A model generated the notes under the pieces. That model was not told where the DNA came from, made no database searches, and saw only the letters and a program-made list of their open reading frames with translations. From Melampsora larici-populina 98AG31 (taxonomy: Eukaryota; Basidiomycota; Pucciniomycetes; Pucciniales; Melampsoraceae): DNA of 64,000 nucleotides. Below are positions 1 through 12,922 of the stretch, piece after piece. Every line of letters starts with the position of its first letter. Positions within the stretch are counted from its first letter, which is position 1. A program made the translations under genes and the position numbers. Location: assembly GCF_000204055.1 (NCBI RefSeq), contig NW_006768837.1, positions 163,925-227,924 of the forward strand, written 5' to 3'.

Positions 1-1225
1 GTCACGAAGAAATTTCCCAAAGTTCACCAAAAGTGGTCATCCAAATGGATGGACCAAGGATCATGCAAGAAGGTGCCCAAGGAAGTGGAAAATGAATCAA
101 TCTTTTTCTCATATACAAACTTGAGAATCAATCTTTGGTTTTTCATTCCGTTTAATCAACGTCTCATATCTTCACCTCGAACTCATATATGAATAAACCA
201 ATTCTCCACTCATCTCAACCACTTTTAATTCTACAATTCTTAAATGAAAACTCAACATACATGTTTCATAACAAACCCCTTTTCTTTCACATAAATAGAT
301 GTATACTCAATTGTGGTTGTTTTTCTTGTTTTGAACCCAATATCTTTTCTTTCTTTTCTACATCTTTTCTATAATTTTTCTTCCCACTATACATAAACAT
401 ACATAGATTGCGTTCTCAAGTGAAATTTAACACCTTTTTTTTCTTTTTTAACTGTAACTTTGAGTGTTACTTTTGCACACATATATCCTTGTAAAAGTAT
501 TTTTATTGACTTTTTTTTGTTCTCTATGTAAGCACAAATTATTTTTATCAAAATTTAAATCAATCAAGTTTCATCATCTCTTCAAAGGAAACTTATTTTT
601 GTTCTATGAGAATTCAACTATCGGTCTTGTATCCATTCTCAAACGTAATCTTTGCGAAGCAAATTTGTTACTCGGTTGAGAATACGAATTGCAATTTGTA
701 AGACTTACCTTACCATGATCATACAGTATATTAGTCAGTCAATAACCACAAGAAGCGCATGCATGAAAGGTGCTGATTTCAGTATCTCTTGCTTTACAAA
801 TACATGTATACAGAGCGAATTTTAGCAAACTTCAAAAATGATCTAAAAATGCCATAAAATTAAAAATGATTCATAATCAGAGAGATGATTGAAATTGGAC
901 ACAAAAAGTGGTTTTGAGTTTGGGATAATGCTATTGTGCTTTGCAGAAAAAATGAGAAGAGAGATCTTTAGTTTTTTGTATCGTATAAATAATGAAATAA
1001 AAACAAATGAAATGACAATGTCTGTTGTTTTAAATCAAACATATACAAAACAATAAATGGGTGTACAATTGTTTTTTGTTTTTGGAAAAAATGTTGAGGA
1101 TGCTAAACTAGCAATTCAAAAATGAAATAAAAGATGCAATTGTGATTGTTCCCCGCCCTACTTAATACATGTAAAATGCCAAGGATAGATTTGATGATAG
1201 TCTTGATGGCATCAAAGACGGCTCT
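1..1225. other. AT-rich intergenic stretch, no gene seen
   Basis: AT-rich DNA with T-rich and A-rich runs. The short open frames here have no domain, no splice context and biased Phe/Leu/Lys content typical of AT-rich noncoding DNA. The last part should hold the 3' untranslated region of the zinc-finger gene that ends at 1226 on the minus strand. Confidence 0.6.
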
Positions 1226-2306
1226 TCAACGGTTGTAATGTGTTTTTGTATGTCTTTTCGCATTTGAACTAGTCGTGAATCGTTTGGAACAGGAATGGAA
1301 TTCGCATGCAAATGGCCTTACACCGTCATGTGCCACAGCTGTCATATCAAGAGAGTAAAGAAATGAGTCGATCAGTGATTTGTTGAACGACATGTTTACA
1401 TAAAGAGATATTAAAGCGTGATTGGAATGGATGAGTGGACTGGAGGCAATACACATCATAGCGCACTATTTGCCACATATAAAAAGATTGAAAGGTTTTG
1501 CGAAGATAAGGGGGATAGAAGGTGACTTAGACTAACTTTGATGTTGTGACAGACTAGCTTGTCTCGCAAACTCTCGCCCGCAGATCTTACAGGTACTGTG
1601 ATCATCATACCAGCTCGTCAGTTAGCTGACTTCGACATGGATCTTGAAACAAAGAGAAATTGAACTGGTACTCAACAAGTACGAGCCAGACGGTCCTTGA
1701 GCTTTCGTATTTGTTTTCTTTGCAGGTCTAATCAGTTCCGACTCTGCTGATCGTTTCATGCTCTCCCTCCTGTATGCTTGTCCGGCCATTGGCTCGAAGT
1801 TTTCATCTGTTCGTCAAGCAGCAATCTTTCTTCAGAGCTTGCCGATTGTTAGAAATAAATTTAAGAGACGGAATGGACTTACAGTGCAGGCCAGGTGTGA
1901 AGGTAGGCGGCGGAGGGCCGGGCGGCGGTGTTAGTTGCGTATTCACATATGTTGGAAGCCCATATGTGAAAGGGAGGTTGAGCTGAGAAGCCTGGCATGG
2001 CTCAATTGGCGGTGTAGATTTTGATATCGGTTGTTGAGGTGGAAGAAGTGATTGAAAATCCACAGGAGGTAGCGAATAATCTTGTGGAAATGATGAACTA
2101 ATCAACGTTCCAAAATCTCGAGGGCAAGGCGTCTCGAAGAAAGACGTAGAAGGTAGTAGCGCCGGGAGCAATGATTCAAGATCGAGATCAAAATCTTGAT
2201 AACCAAGCACAGGCACCGGCATTGCCAATTGCGAGGGATCTGGCGGTGAAGCGTAGGTAGTGTAGCCTTGTAGGAAGTCAAATGGAGATGAACCTGAGTC
2301 GGTCAT
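1226..2306 (-). CDS. C2H2 zinc-finger protein, probable transcription factor
   Basis: Minus-strand gene with four inferred exons: 2306-1883, 1806-1683, 1595-1537 and 1338-1226 (239 residues). The long N-terminal part is acidic and Pro/Leu-rich, resembling an activation-type region. The C-terminus holds two C2H2 fingers. The first (CKICGREFARQ, then H-x4-H) only forms when exon 3 is joined to exon 4, which strongly supports that intron. The linker DGVRPFAC leads into the second finger (CEFHSCSKRF, then H-x3-H), and the protein ends a few residues later. The junctions give unbroken phase: GTAAGT and GTTAGT donors in introns 1 and 3, and a branch-like CTAAC in intron 2. Two tandem fingers at the extreme C-terminus are typical of fungal sequence-specific regulators acting in the nucleus; the target is unknown. 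The exon 2/3 donor (GTACTT) is the least certain junction. Confidence 0.8.
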
Positions 2307-2640
2307 ATTGGTGTAAGTTTAACCTTTGGTGATGATAAGGTGGTTTAGGATGATTCGCTTCAAAAAGACAAAGTAGCTATGTCAATGAGTTGATTTATAT
2401 GTGGACGATGCTGATGGAAAGCAGCGAGGATAGTTGAGTGTGTTTATATGCGAATTAGTGAATTACCTTTGACGGTCAACAGCTATTTTTTTTATTTATC
2501 GATTGATGACGACACTTGGCTTTTGAGACTTTGATGTGATCAGTTTTGTTGCGATGTGAAGCTTTTTCAAAGAATCGCCCTATTTTCGGTTAGCGGCCGA
2601 ACAGTCAATATTTGCCGAAATAAACCCTGGGACTCACGCA
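2307..2640. other. Upstream region of the zinc-finger gene
   Basis: Should contain the promoter and 5' leader of the minus-strand zinc-finger gene that starts at 2306. I see no clear TATA box or recognisable operator. The base composition shifts to GC-richer DNA at about 2640. Confidence 0.4.
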
Positions 2641-4110
2641 CTTTATAGCCTTTTTCGTGCCGTGAATTAGAGGAAGAGAAAGAGTGCCTTCACAGCCTGA
2701 TGCCCCGCTTTGGTTCCACCATTTCCCGCCCGACATCATGTGACATTGGGGATGGCGGAAACCAAACATTGGACATTTGTCTGTCTGAAAGGGCTGTCAG
2801 GTCGGCGAAACGCGCGGGGGAACTGGCAAGTGCCCCTCAACTTTTCGCTGAGACCCAGGATATGCCCATGACATACTGTTACTGTGTACATACATATCTA
2901 CAATCCAAGCCCAACTGGGTTCCTCCACTTTTGATGAGCATGTGCCTGCGATGTGTTCTGTGTAGGAAAGTTCTGCACATATACTTCCCACCGTGTCCAA
3001 ACCACAGCATCATTGTTTTTATGCATTGCTTCAAGTGCCTCCTGAGCCGTAGGCTATCAGACACTGTAACTAATTGTGCTCCGGTCCGGTAAAACCCCTG
3101 TGGGGAACAGGACGCGTGCTGGCTGTTTAAAGCACCAATAATTCGACAGGGGGGATGTGAATGTTTTGAGGAGCTTTCTCTTCGGTTATGGCGGACCAAA
3201 CCCAACGGTTTTCCAGTCGCCAAGTCGAGTTGCTGAATTTAGCGATACACTCGAACGCTTTCGGGTTCATATGGCACATTACATACATTGGCGTGCCATT
3301 TGTTATCAAGAATGGAGGCTGCTGTTCATCACAAACATATGATACCCTGTCTCAACCTCCAGCATATGTTATTAGATAACCCGGGAACAGCCGGAAACAC
3401 CCTTCTGTGTCTCTCCAGGGACGGGCTCATCCCGAGAAGGCCGATCCAAACAAATTTAAATATGTCAGACATCTGTGACTCGCATCCCAACTTGCAATTG
3501 TGTTTCGATGAGCGGAATGATGAGTCAAGACCCGAGTTCTTGTGAGTTTACTGATGCTCTTTAATCCGAAAGACCTTTGATAACGCTCCAGCTGAAGTCA
3601 GGTTTGAGACACCGCATTCGTCCACAATTCCAGTTGGCCAATTTTGGACATTCCAGACGCATTTTCGTCAATTGGGCGCTTTGTGGCCTGGGCGTAGATC
3701 ACGTTGACAGCCAGGCTCGACGCTCCAAGACTCCGAGTCCCATGATAGCCAACTTGGCTATCATGGGACTCAGCCCCGGAGTCGAAATTGCGGATCCAAT
3801 TGGTTTCCAAGGTTTGCCTGTTTCCCCGCCGTAATTTGACTAAGTAATTTGCCAAGACTCGTATTTACAAGCAAGTTGTAACTTGTGGGATCGCAAACTT
3901 GGTGCCGCGTATGCGGCCCTCCGTGGCCTCCTTGCGACACAGCACATGGACATGGAATGTCATTTGGTGTACAGCAGCTCAAGTTTGATGCTGTTTGGTC
4001 CAAGCTATGTAAGCTTAACAAAGCCTGTCACGGGCGCGTTTGCCGCGTCCTCGAAGAGGGGCTTAGGACAGACTCATTTTTTTTGGCGGGGGAGCTCTTA
4101 AGATAATTAA
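2641..4110. other. GC-richer block, probable old insertion, no intact gene
   Basis: This block is visibly richer in G+C than the AT-rich DNA on both sides and is crowded with overlapping short open frames on both strands, none of which resembles a known protein. It contains a near-perfect palindrome at 3735-3771. The composition change suggests a degraded mobile element or other inserted DNA; I found no convincing terminal repeats or target duplication. Confidence 0.3.
3735..3771. repeat. Perfect inverted repeat, 18-bp arms, 1-nt loop
   Basis: The left arm GAGTCCCATGATAGCCAA is followed by a single C and then its exact reverse complement. The sequence just outside keeps weaker symmetry (CTCC at 3731-3734 against GGAG at 3778-3781). 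Such a tight palindrome may be a cruciform or hairpin site or the fused ends of a lost element; no function is evident. Confidence 0.9.
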
Positions 4111-6818
4111 GTCCACTTCTTTACTTTTGTCAAATTTTCCCTTGGCACCTCTTCACAAATCTACATATTTTGGTGTGCATTTCATGTGAAAGAGGACACT
4201 CTGGACAACTTGAGCGCTGTGCAAAAACTGGGGTTCAAAATCAGAATACTTCCTCACAATGTGAACAAACAAATGGGGTGCCAAATTATGCAGCAAGATG
4301 TGGAGATCAACATATCTAATTTCTGGACCTTTTTGTGGAGAGGGGAAGTTGAGAAGTCAAAAAAAGGACCTAAGGAGACTTCACTCTTGAAGCTCCCCAG
4401 CCAAAAAACTTGAGTAAAGCATCCACAATGGTACCCAGATTGTGCCTAGCTTAACACAATCCCAACCAATTGCAGAGATGTCCCTTGGAACCTGTAGAGG
4501 GGGGTCTTGCCATTTAAATGTATTCCAAAGCCTGATAGGATTTTTGCTTTGGCATTGACTATCTCTAGACATCATTCTCACTGTCTCACACAATCCAGAA
4601 CTTTGAGGTGCTCTTGTGAAATACAAAAGGCAAATTTTTCTGATTCTTTTGCCCACTTCAGATTCTTCTGAGATGCTCCAAAATCCAACAATCAGGCAGA
4701 TTGGTGATTTGAAAAATTGAGATATTTACACACAAATCTGCTACAACTACACATAAATAATGTTCATTTGTTTGAATCAGTTCATGAGAGCCACTTTTCA
4801 CCGCAGTTGTGTGATAAAGGCTCTTGAAAGTCACATTCTTGGGTATGCATTTCAAGCCAATGTCTTTCCATGGATGATGTGTTGTCATATGAGTTATGTG
4901 AACAAGATGAAGGAGAGTATTCCGGCCAACTCATAATTCTAGAAAGAGTGCATGTTGTAAACTAAGAGTCTTTGAAGGATAAAGACTCCAAAACAGTCAA
5001 GAAATTGGATTCTTGCATTCTTATCAAGCAGGAATATGTGTTTAAGTCGTAAGTTCCTCCTCCACAGGCTCCAGAGGATGTCTGTGCTTTGAGGAGGGAC
5101 TTAGTTAAGTTAGTGATTGTGCGGGCTCTTGACAATGTAGGGGTCAAAACGCAAAAGACCGCTACAGCGGATGTCAAACCCAAGGTGAGATGGCAAGAGC
5201 CCGCAGATTTTGAGAGGAGCTCTCCACATCAATCCACATGGCAATTACACAACATCTGTACAACCAAATATTGCAAAAACAACTGCATCACTCCTTCAAT
5301 ATCTTCATTGGTAGTTGGAACACATTTTAACTAACAGGAATTGGAGGCAGGCAAGGTGGCTTTGAAAGACAAGCTAGGTTTTTATGAAAATCATGTCTCC
5401 TCATTTTGAAGAAGAATCTTACTGACTCATGGTTTTTAGTACAGCAGCTCTTTTATGTTGCTCTTTGCCTTCTTCATAAAAACAGTGGTGTGGTAATTTC
5501 TTCTCTCTCATCTTCACAAATTTCATTATATTATGTTGTATCATCTATATTTGTTATCAGTTTTTGGCTTTTAAAATTTCCCTCGCAAGAATTTTTAATG
5601 GTTTAAGATCAAGTAAAAATTTATACCCACTGCCCCTTCCATTTTCACTATATATAGAAGTATTTATCTTATCACCATCACACCGGGCTTTTGCTTTGTT
5701 ACAATTTCGAGTTGGAACCTCTGTGGCCTTCCTGTGTCAATTAGCAGTGTTGTAACAAAAACACGCCAAACACTATTGCTCAAGCATATCAATTTGTTCA
5801 ACCAATTTTTGCCCCTCAACTTTAGGTGAACCACTGTGTACTCATTGGTTTTTTGACACCCTACATCCAAAAACCTATATTGACGGTCTGTTTCAGAGCT
5901 TGCACAATACAACCATATATTCTCAAGTACTCTCCGGATCATTCTTCTCCTGACTATTTACTGATATATCTGTTGTGTGATTTGATAAGAAATGTGAGAT
6001 TCCGATAGAGTCGCCCTATCGGTAATTATGCTCATGTGCCGGTGATAGAAGACGATCGGCCGCATAATCGAGCTTCACGGCGCATCCATAAGCAAAATTG
6101 GTTGACTTGCCCGATGCACACATAATTATTTGGAAGGATGTCACGTGCTATATTGTCACAGTGTTGGTAACCTTAATTTAGACACTTTGACTGAAGCGGT
6201 TGGAAGTGACGCTAATGAACAGATGATGCGTTGCAATGCACATCGGCGAGCGTGGATTCACTTCCAGAGCCGCGATTGAAGTCCCGAGAAAGGATGGAAT
6301 TATCATAGTGCTATATCTTGCAACGAAGATTTACAAATCGATCACCATGGTGCGGTCGTTCGAAAACTCGTTTTTCACGGTTGAAAGTAGCGAAACTGTG
6401 TGATTGTTGAAAGTTACTGTATATTTTGAGCATACTACTCATTGCAGTCAAGCCTACCGGAAAGGATTCATGTATGAATTTGAAGCTCAAGCACAAAGAG
6501 AATGCAAACAGTGTTCAGGCAACTGAGCTGATCCTGAACGATATCAAGCGGACGACAGTCACCCACTTTGAGAGAAGCCAACCCCCCGACATAAGCTCCT
6601 TCTGAAGCTGCCACTCTTTCTGTCATCACAAAGAGTGTTTTAGTTACTCTGGCTGATTGGATCCTCGAGCTGGCCGCTCAACTGAAGCTCTCTATGAGTC
6701 GCAATCAGATCATTTTTGGCTAAACGCCAAAGTAGTTTACTCAAAGAAATCATCATCATCCGACGTTAAACTTATACCAATACAAAAAGCTTTTGAACTC
6801 AAACTTACATTTTCGATC
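4111..6818. other. Gene-poor stretch, no supported gene
   Basis: No open frame here has a recognisable domain. A short plus-strand frame near 5089-5334 looks slightly protein-like but has no start context or partner exons, so I do not call it. T-rich tracts near 5480-5700 look noncoding. Confidence 0.4.
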
Positions 6819-8248
6819 ATGTTACTTCGACTATCTTTTGGATTATTGCTCATCATGCGCTGGAGCGCCTGGTGCCGTAATTTCACCGAACTTAGTCAGT
6901 GATAGGTTCTAAAATTTTGCTCATCTCAACTTGGCAAACTGCCCCAAGGGCTGACGGTGACTGTGAACCTATCCTTTCCACAGACTCTATTGAAAAAAAA
7001 CCTAATATTGAACCAAAGCAACCAACCAAGCCATGTTACTTGATAGGTGATCGCCCGCTGCCAAAGAGGACAAAGATTCCAGAGAATGTCACTTGCAGCT
7101 ATCAAGTCAGTTTGTTTTCAGATTCGCTTCTGATGGAAATCATAGGCTGATCCATGATGACATGATGGATTTATTTTCAAATAACGTACAGGATCTAGTT
7201 CTTTCACCTATTCCTAACCTAGTTAAAGATGGCGTGACGTTGGTATGTGGTTTTGTAGCTGTTGGAATCAAACCTCGCAAGATATCGAATATTTTGATTT
7301 GACATACTCTTCTTGCCTTCGAATCTCGTTCATATATATATAGTCTTCTATCAATCCTTTATCAGCTCCAGACTCCGTCCAATTTCATGATGCCTTGAGG
7401 AGGTTTGTGCCCAGAAGTCGAAACATCGAAGAAGACTCTCGATATCTCAATGCTTCACTACAAATTTATCAGGCTCTGAGCCTTGCGTGTTGGAGCATTG
7501 GTGGGAAGGAATTTGATTATTACCGTCAGCTTTTAAAACCGTGCGTTAAGTTTGATTATTGATACAAGTTCGAATGTCTTCAGCCTCGGACTCGTAGACT
7601 TCACGAACTCTCGGAAGTCTGTCTTTATGAATGGTGCACTGAGATTCTCTTCACACAGACCAGCAGCCTTATTAGAAATCTTGATTGCTAGGATGAATCG
7701 TGATACGAAGAAGATCGAACACTCGTTGCAAAAGGTAAGCTATATTTTCGAAATTTTGCAACTCAAGAGAGCTCTTGGAGCACTCTCAAAAGCATTCGGA
7801 GTAGTATATTGACGTATCTCATATTCCATCTTCACCTACCAATGCCATACAGCTCCTCAAAACCTGTGGTGCATGTTCATCACAAGACAAATATGAGGTT
7901 ATCCTCTTGGCGGCAACAGCTGGAGTAGATCCAAATCTTTATATTCCAAAGGTAAAAGGACTTGAATGCAAGGACCTCGCAGAATGTATTCAAGATGCAG
8001 CCAAAGAGCAGATCTTCTTAGCCAAGGCTGGTTCGACTGTTCATTCAAGGAGAGTACTGTCTACCCGAATATTGATTTTGGGATACGTAGTTTCTATACT
8101 TGCTATTGCTTAGGAATATCAATTCAAGCTTATCAAAATCAAGTTGAGACAGACCAGGAGTCTAAGAAGGGAAGAAACATTTGATTCCCAACAACGCATG
8201 TTCAGACTACTTCTTCTTATATCTTTTGCTGCGGAACCTGAGAGCTGA
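6819..8248 (+). CDS. Hypothetical multi-exon gene, possibly damaged
   Basis: Several consecutive blocks read as convincing protein. They are: 7099-7242; a block from about 7368 (APDSVQFHDALRRF and onward, ending ...YYRQLLKPC); 7591 to about 7734; a block from about 7855 that includes KTCGACSSQ; and a last exon from 8114 to TGA 8246-8248. Good introns separate the later blocks: GTAAGC after 7734, and GTACTG at about 8056 to TTAG at about 8113. An upstream ATG at 6819 starts a short hydrophobic, signal-like stretch, but I could not connect it in phase. The third block needs a frame change near 7690: one frame (RLHELSEVCLYEW) hits TAG, while the other (ALLEILIARMNRDTKK) continues into the splice donor. 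This is either an unrecognised intron or a real frameshift. No family recognised. Confidence 0.4.
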
Positions 8249-10581
8249 GCACTATCCGACTCCCGTAAGCTATGATCCCTTGCCCCCTTACACTCGCTGG
8301 GAATTTGTGAGAAATAAGGTCAATTTTGATATGCAAGCATATCATCCATCCCATTTCATAAAATCTCTCCAAAAGATTTCTTACAAGTGTGGGCTTTTTT
8401 GTTTGAAACTTGTTCTTGCATCCAGAGTTGATTTTGCATAGAATCTCAAAGACAGGGGAGGCATATTTACATCAAACTGCTCACATGCAAAGACTGTGAA
8501 ATCAGATCACGCTTCAGCCTATTCCCAATTGATTTTTTTTAACGTACCCATCCTGACAGACTTGAATAACATTATTGAGATTAAAACAGCTCAATAGAGC
8601 GCATCATTGGAATTCTATGATGAGCTGAAGAGCTTGGCAGCTAAGCACGCAAAGATATTCATACACCAAATAGCGCAGGTCAGACAGCTACCTGAGCCAT
8701 TCTTAGAGAATTGATATGTTACTGGATTGAACAGTATGGTGTGCATTGGAAAGGTAAGTTGATCCCGATCAGGGTGCTGAGATGGCCAAATTTTATCAAC
8801 ACATGAATCAAAATTGATGTGTTCCAACCAACTTTGACAGAAAACAAAAAGGCACAAGGATAAGCACCAGGGTTTGTGATCTGCTCACAATCTTTGATGC
8901 AAAAATGGGCAGGAAGTAATGTGTTGAATCCATTGCTAGGAGGATGCAAAGTCTTCATATAGACAAACATCATACACTGAGGATTGGAATAGGAAACTAT
9001 GATATAAAGTGGTACAACATAAGGTGATTTATGAACCAATCACAGACTTGAAGCAGACCTGGTGAGATGGAAACAAGATTCTACAAGGTCAAAATCCCTC
9101 AAAAATGACTGTTGAAGGAAAGAGGTGCCCAAAAACCCTGTTTGTGAAGCTTAAAATTTCTTTGCCAATCCCCTTAATTTGCAGTATGGCACTTTGGTCC
9201 CATACTTCTTCTGAACCAATGCTAACATCATCATATGACCCTCAAGTTATGAACTGGAAGTATCTAACATGATGCATACATGTTAAAAATTGATGCAATA
9301 GATAACAAGTTCAACCATTGGCTTTGGACAGTTTAAGATTTGTTGATCAGCCAAGTTAGAATCTGGAGCTTATTGAACTTTACATCATATGAAGCTGTGT
9401 GGAAATTGCCCCTTCATCTTAAGTGGGTACTCAAACAGTTTGAATTCTTTTCCAAAATAAACTCAGGGATCCACACATCTACATATAGACTTCACTACAA
9501 ATTGTACCGTAAATGATCTTCACAGAGACCTAACAAAGAAAGGTTCTCAGCCAATACAAAACTCACTTTTACTTTCACCTTTTTTTTCTTTTTCCATTGC
9601 TTTGATTTGAAAAAATTGTAAATAAACCAAAAATCTTCAATTGGTTCATTCATTCATTCATTTTAATTTGTTTATTTCAAAAACACATTTTTGAATTTTG
9701 TAAACAAAAATCAAAATCAAAATCAAAAGGAAAAAGTGAATAAATTCAAAACCAAATATGATGAAGTATGAAGCTTAAAAAGAACAAAAAGTTTGTAAAA
9801 TCATCATGATGATGATGATGATGATGAATTTAAAACCTATCATTTTTAGACACTCTCAAACCCAACTTTTTTTTTCATAAAACCCCTATGTAGTTTCAAT
9901 TTTGTAACCTTATAAAACGTTGCATCACCCCCCACAAAAAAATGTTCATTCAAATTCAATAAGCGAAAAAAAACAAATCATAATAAAAACCCCTTCTTCT
10001 TTCCCTTTATAAGCAACTCCAAAACCCCATTGTTCAAAAAGAAAAAAAAATGCAAGAGAATATATAGAATCAGATAGATATGTAAAACCAAAAAAATAAA
10101 ACATCCCACACCAGAAAAAAAAAAGATACAAAACCTAAACCACACATTGCTTTTTGTCGTTTTTTTGGGGCTTTGAAGGAAGAAACACCTTACTAATTCA
10201 TTAATCTGAGTAACTGACTATAGAAAAAAAAATCACAACAAGAGCTCAAGAGAAATTAAATCATAATCTTTTCTTCTGCTTCTTCTTTTGCTCTTGATGT
10301 GTTTCATCAATCAATCCAATCCAATCAAAACGAAAAAAGAAAAAGAAAAAGAAAAACATAATCAAACATTAAGATTAAACCAAAAAGTGATCCACATTTC
10401 TTCTTCTTCTTCAAACTAACTACTATAAAGACTCATTAAATTTCTTTTGAATGTTTGAAATATCAATCATCATTGATCTATCAAACCAATCTTCAAGTCT
10501 CAATTTTTGACAATTTCCATTAAATCAAACTCATGCTTCCTAATCTTCTTACAATCCATCGGATTTCCCGCTCCAAATCAA
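8249..10581. other. Intergenic stretch with simple repeats
   Basis: No supported gene. Minus-strand open frames at 8615-9039 have no recognisable domain. Simple repeats lie at about 9650-9664 (CATT units) and 9805-9827 (GAT/CAT units). The part nearest 10581 is A-rich on the plus strand, i.e. T-rich downstream of AUR1, fitting its 3' untranslated region and polyadenylation area. Confidence 0.5.
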
Positions 10582-12717
10582 TCATTCAAGTTTCGGAGTT
10601 TTCGTTCTCGCAACCGGGTCCACCGTCATCCCATATCCAACCACCGAAGGAATAGCACTAGCCGATAAACCATTCGAGCCAGCTCCCAGACTATCTAAAG
10701 AAACATCAGCCGAATGATGATGAAGCGCATAATCATCTTCACTCAATCCGGTCCAAGGTTTGGAACCAGGAACCGGGCTAGTGGCTCTCGATTGAACATT
10801 CGTCAACGTAGATTTCGCTGGAGATCTATAATCTGAAGTTAATGGGATCGAGGATTGATCTTGAAGATGATGATGATGATGCGAAGAAGTATAAGATCCA
10901 AGATCACCTTCTTCAAATCTTCCTTGTCCATAATGCCTCGATCCACCATATCCCATCTCACCATTTTCTAAATCATCTAGGTTTCGTTTGTCTACAGATT
11001 GATAAGCTTGAGTTGAATGACTATGACTTGATTCGATTTGTTGATTAAGATTAGTCCAAGATCCATTGGCTCCTTTATGTCCGATCATCCCTCGAAGTCC
11101 TGTATGATATCCTTTGGCAATCGATTCTTCTTCTCCTGCATTAGATGCATTCAACATAGGTAAATGTCTTTGATCTTCTGTTAAGAATAAATAAAAAGCT
11201 GAAATCGCAAACGATCCACCTGCCACTAAATCAATTAAATAATGATGTCTATTGTTCCACCCAAAAAAAAAGAGAATATCAATCCATCAATCCATCCCCC
11301 CCACCACACTTCACCCAGCAGAAAAAAACCATGACGATTTCGACTTGAAAACTTACGTTAAATACATTGTACTCCAATACAAAATAAAAGCATAAGTCCA
11401 ATAAAGTACTCTCCATCTAGGAAAATAATGTGACAAGAACAAAGCTTCAAGTGTAGCACAACCCGCATGTAAACTAGGAAAGGCACCAAAGACGATCGGT
11501 GAGTTTCGAAACGTATTGGTATAACCTTTGGAATGAAACAAATGATCGATCCTAGCTAATCCACCGGCTTCTCCTAAGATATTATAATTCGCTGGTGTGA
11601 TTCCATGACTTAATTCGTACCCTAGTTGTTTCGATTTCGATTTCGATCAGATTGGAAAAAAAAAGATAGGTTTGGGATTCGATGATTAGCTTTTGGTTGG
11701 TTTGGGAGGAGTCATTGAAGGAATCACTTACAAGGAGGAGCACAAGGAAAAAGGATTTGAACAGCTACACCGGCTAAATTCATATACCCAAAAGCTTTAC
11801 CAAAGAACTTCACCGCACCCGGACCCCCAAAGACGAACAAGAAGATAGCCGTCACAAAGGGTAAAACGAAATGTAAGACACCATACGGTAACCAAGCAAT
11901 GACATCTAACCAAGGATTCGTATAACGCGTGAGAATATCTGAGATATTGGCACCGTAGAGAACTGATTCCAAGGTAGGTAAGATGGACACCCAAATATGA
12001 ATCCTGGAACGAAAACTCATGGGAATGTATTTATTGGAAAAGAACATGATCACCCATGTGAAGATCGGAGAAGCTGGTAAGAAGAATTGAGAGGTGAGAG
12101 GTACTAGAAGAGCCGTTGAGTAAGCTAGAATGATGAACAGTTTGAAGACTAAAGATGACGGAAAAAACAAACGATCAGTGAACCGATGATCGTCAATGAT
12201 TTGATTTGATTTGAGGTTCAATGCGAGTTTGCTTACACCAAGGTAGTCCACAGATATATAAACTTAAACCTGCCACACTGATCATGATGAGATATTGAAC
12301 ATCATTCTTCCAATGCCAACGATATGATTTAAGTCGATTAATAGTCTTGGAAGGATCTAAAGAAAGATCTAATCTTTGAGTAGCCGCAACAATTGCATTC
12401 CTATCAACCCCGTCCGCGCCGTCCAACCAAAACACAAACAAAACAAAAGACAAGCATTCAAAACCAAAAATCAAAACTTGTTAGATAATTAAATGGAGAT
12501 TGACTTACAATAATGAAGGAGAGATTCTTGTAGCGAAATTAAATAATCTAGAAAACAATAAATTAAAGTATCGAGAGAATCGACGAGTGGAAGGATGTAA
12601 GACCATCTTGATTTGATGTTCTTCAGTTGGTTCTGGTTCTGGTTCTGGTTGGATCCGAGGGTGAGCTTCGGTTTCCACTATCCTCATAATCTGACCTTTG
12701 AAGGGAAGGTGAACCAC
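10582..12717 (-). CDS. AUR1: Inositol phosphorylceramide synthase catalytic subunit
   Basis: IPC synthase transfers phosphoinositol from phosphatidylinositol to ceramide in Golgi membranes. It is the essential, fungus-specific step of sphingolipid synthesis and the target of aureobasidin A. Five exons rebuild in phase to 573 residues: 12717-12509, 12400-12237, 12148-11732, 11621-11357 and 11248-10582. Hallmark family segments are present: multiple hydrophobic helices, VPLTSQFFLPASP, ILYGANISDIL-like and AWLPYG stretches, FGYMNL, FPCAPPWYE, GGLARID, FGAFPSLHAGC (about His315) and STMYLTHHYLIDL (about His353/354, Asp358). The last two carry the catalytic His/His/Asp of the PAP2-like family. The C-terminal tail of about 200 residues is Ser/Gly/His-rich with a run of five His, longer than in yeast. 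The N-terminal leader has repeated Pro-Glu and precedes a second Met at about residue 38 (12606), which may be the true start. A transposon end lies only 56 bp upstream of 12717. Confidence 0.95.
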
Positions 12718-12773
12718 TTTAAAGAGTTTTCTTTGTGATGTTTAAGAAGAAGTGATCTGTTGTAGTGTACAAT
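12718..12773 (-). promoter_or_regulatory. AUR1-proximal remnant of a divergent promoter
   Basis: Only 56 bp separate the AUR1 start from the first base of the Harbinger element at 12774. The other half of the presumed ancestral intergenic region lies at 16925-17209. AUR1 must now use this short piece, transposon sequence, or a start inside its own leader. This is inferred from gene positions alone. Confidence 0.5.
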
Positions 12774-12862
12774 GCGGTACACAAACCTGAGACCCATCAC
12801 GAAAACCCATCAAAAAAACCCATGAAAACCCTTCTGATTTTCGGGTTTTTGGCACGGGTTTT
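12774..12862 (+). repeat. Left terminal inverted repeat of the Harbinger element
   Basis: Pairs with 16836-16924 with one mismatch (C here, A in the complement of the right copy, near the middle of the second half). It also has internal symmetry: ACCCATCACGAAAACCC near its start is mirrored by GGGTTTTCGTGATGGGT at its inner edge, so this end can fold on itself. Confidence 0.9.
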
Positions 12863-12922
12863 CGTGATGGGTTGCCTCGTAACCCTTTGTCCACCTCACC
12901 CCTTCAACTTACTATTTCCAAT

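Noticed and set aside
2700..4106. Many overlapping frames in the GC-richer block
   Set aside because: Higher GC content lowers stop frequency; none shows family motifs or consistent splicing.
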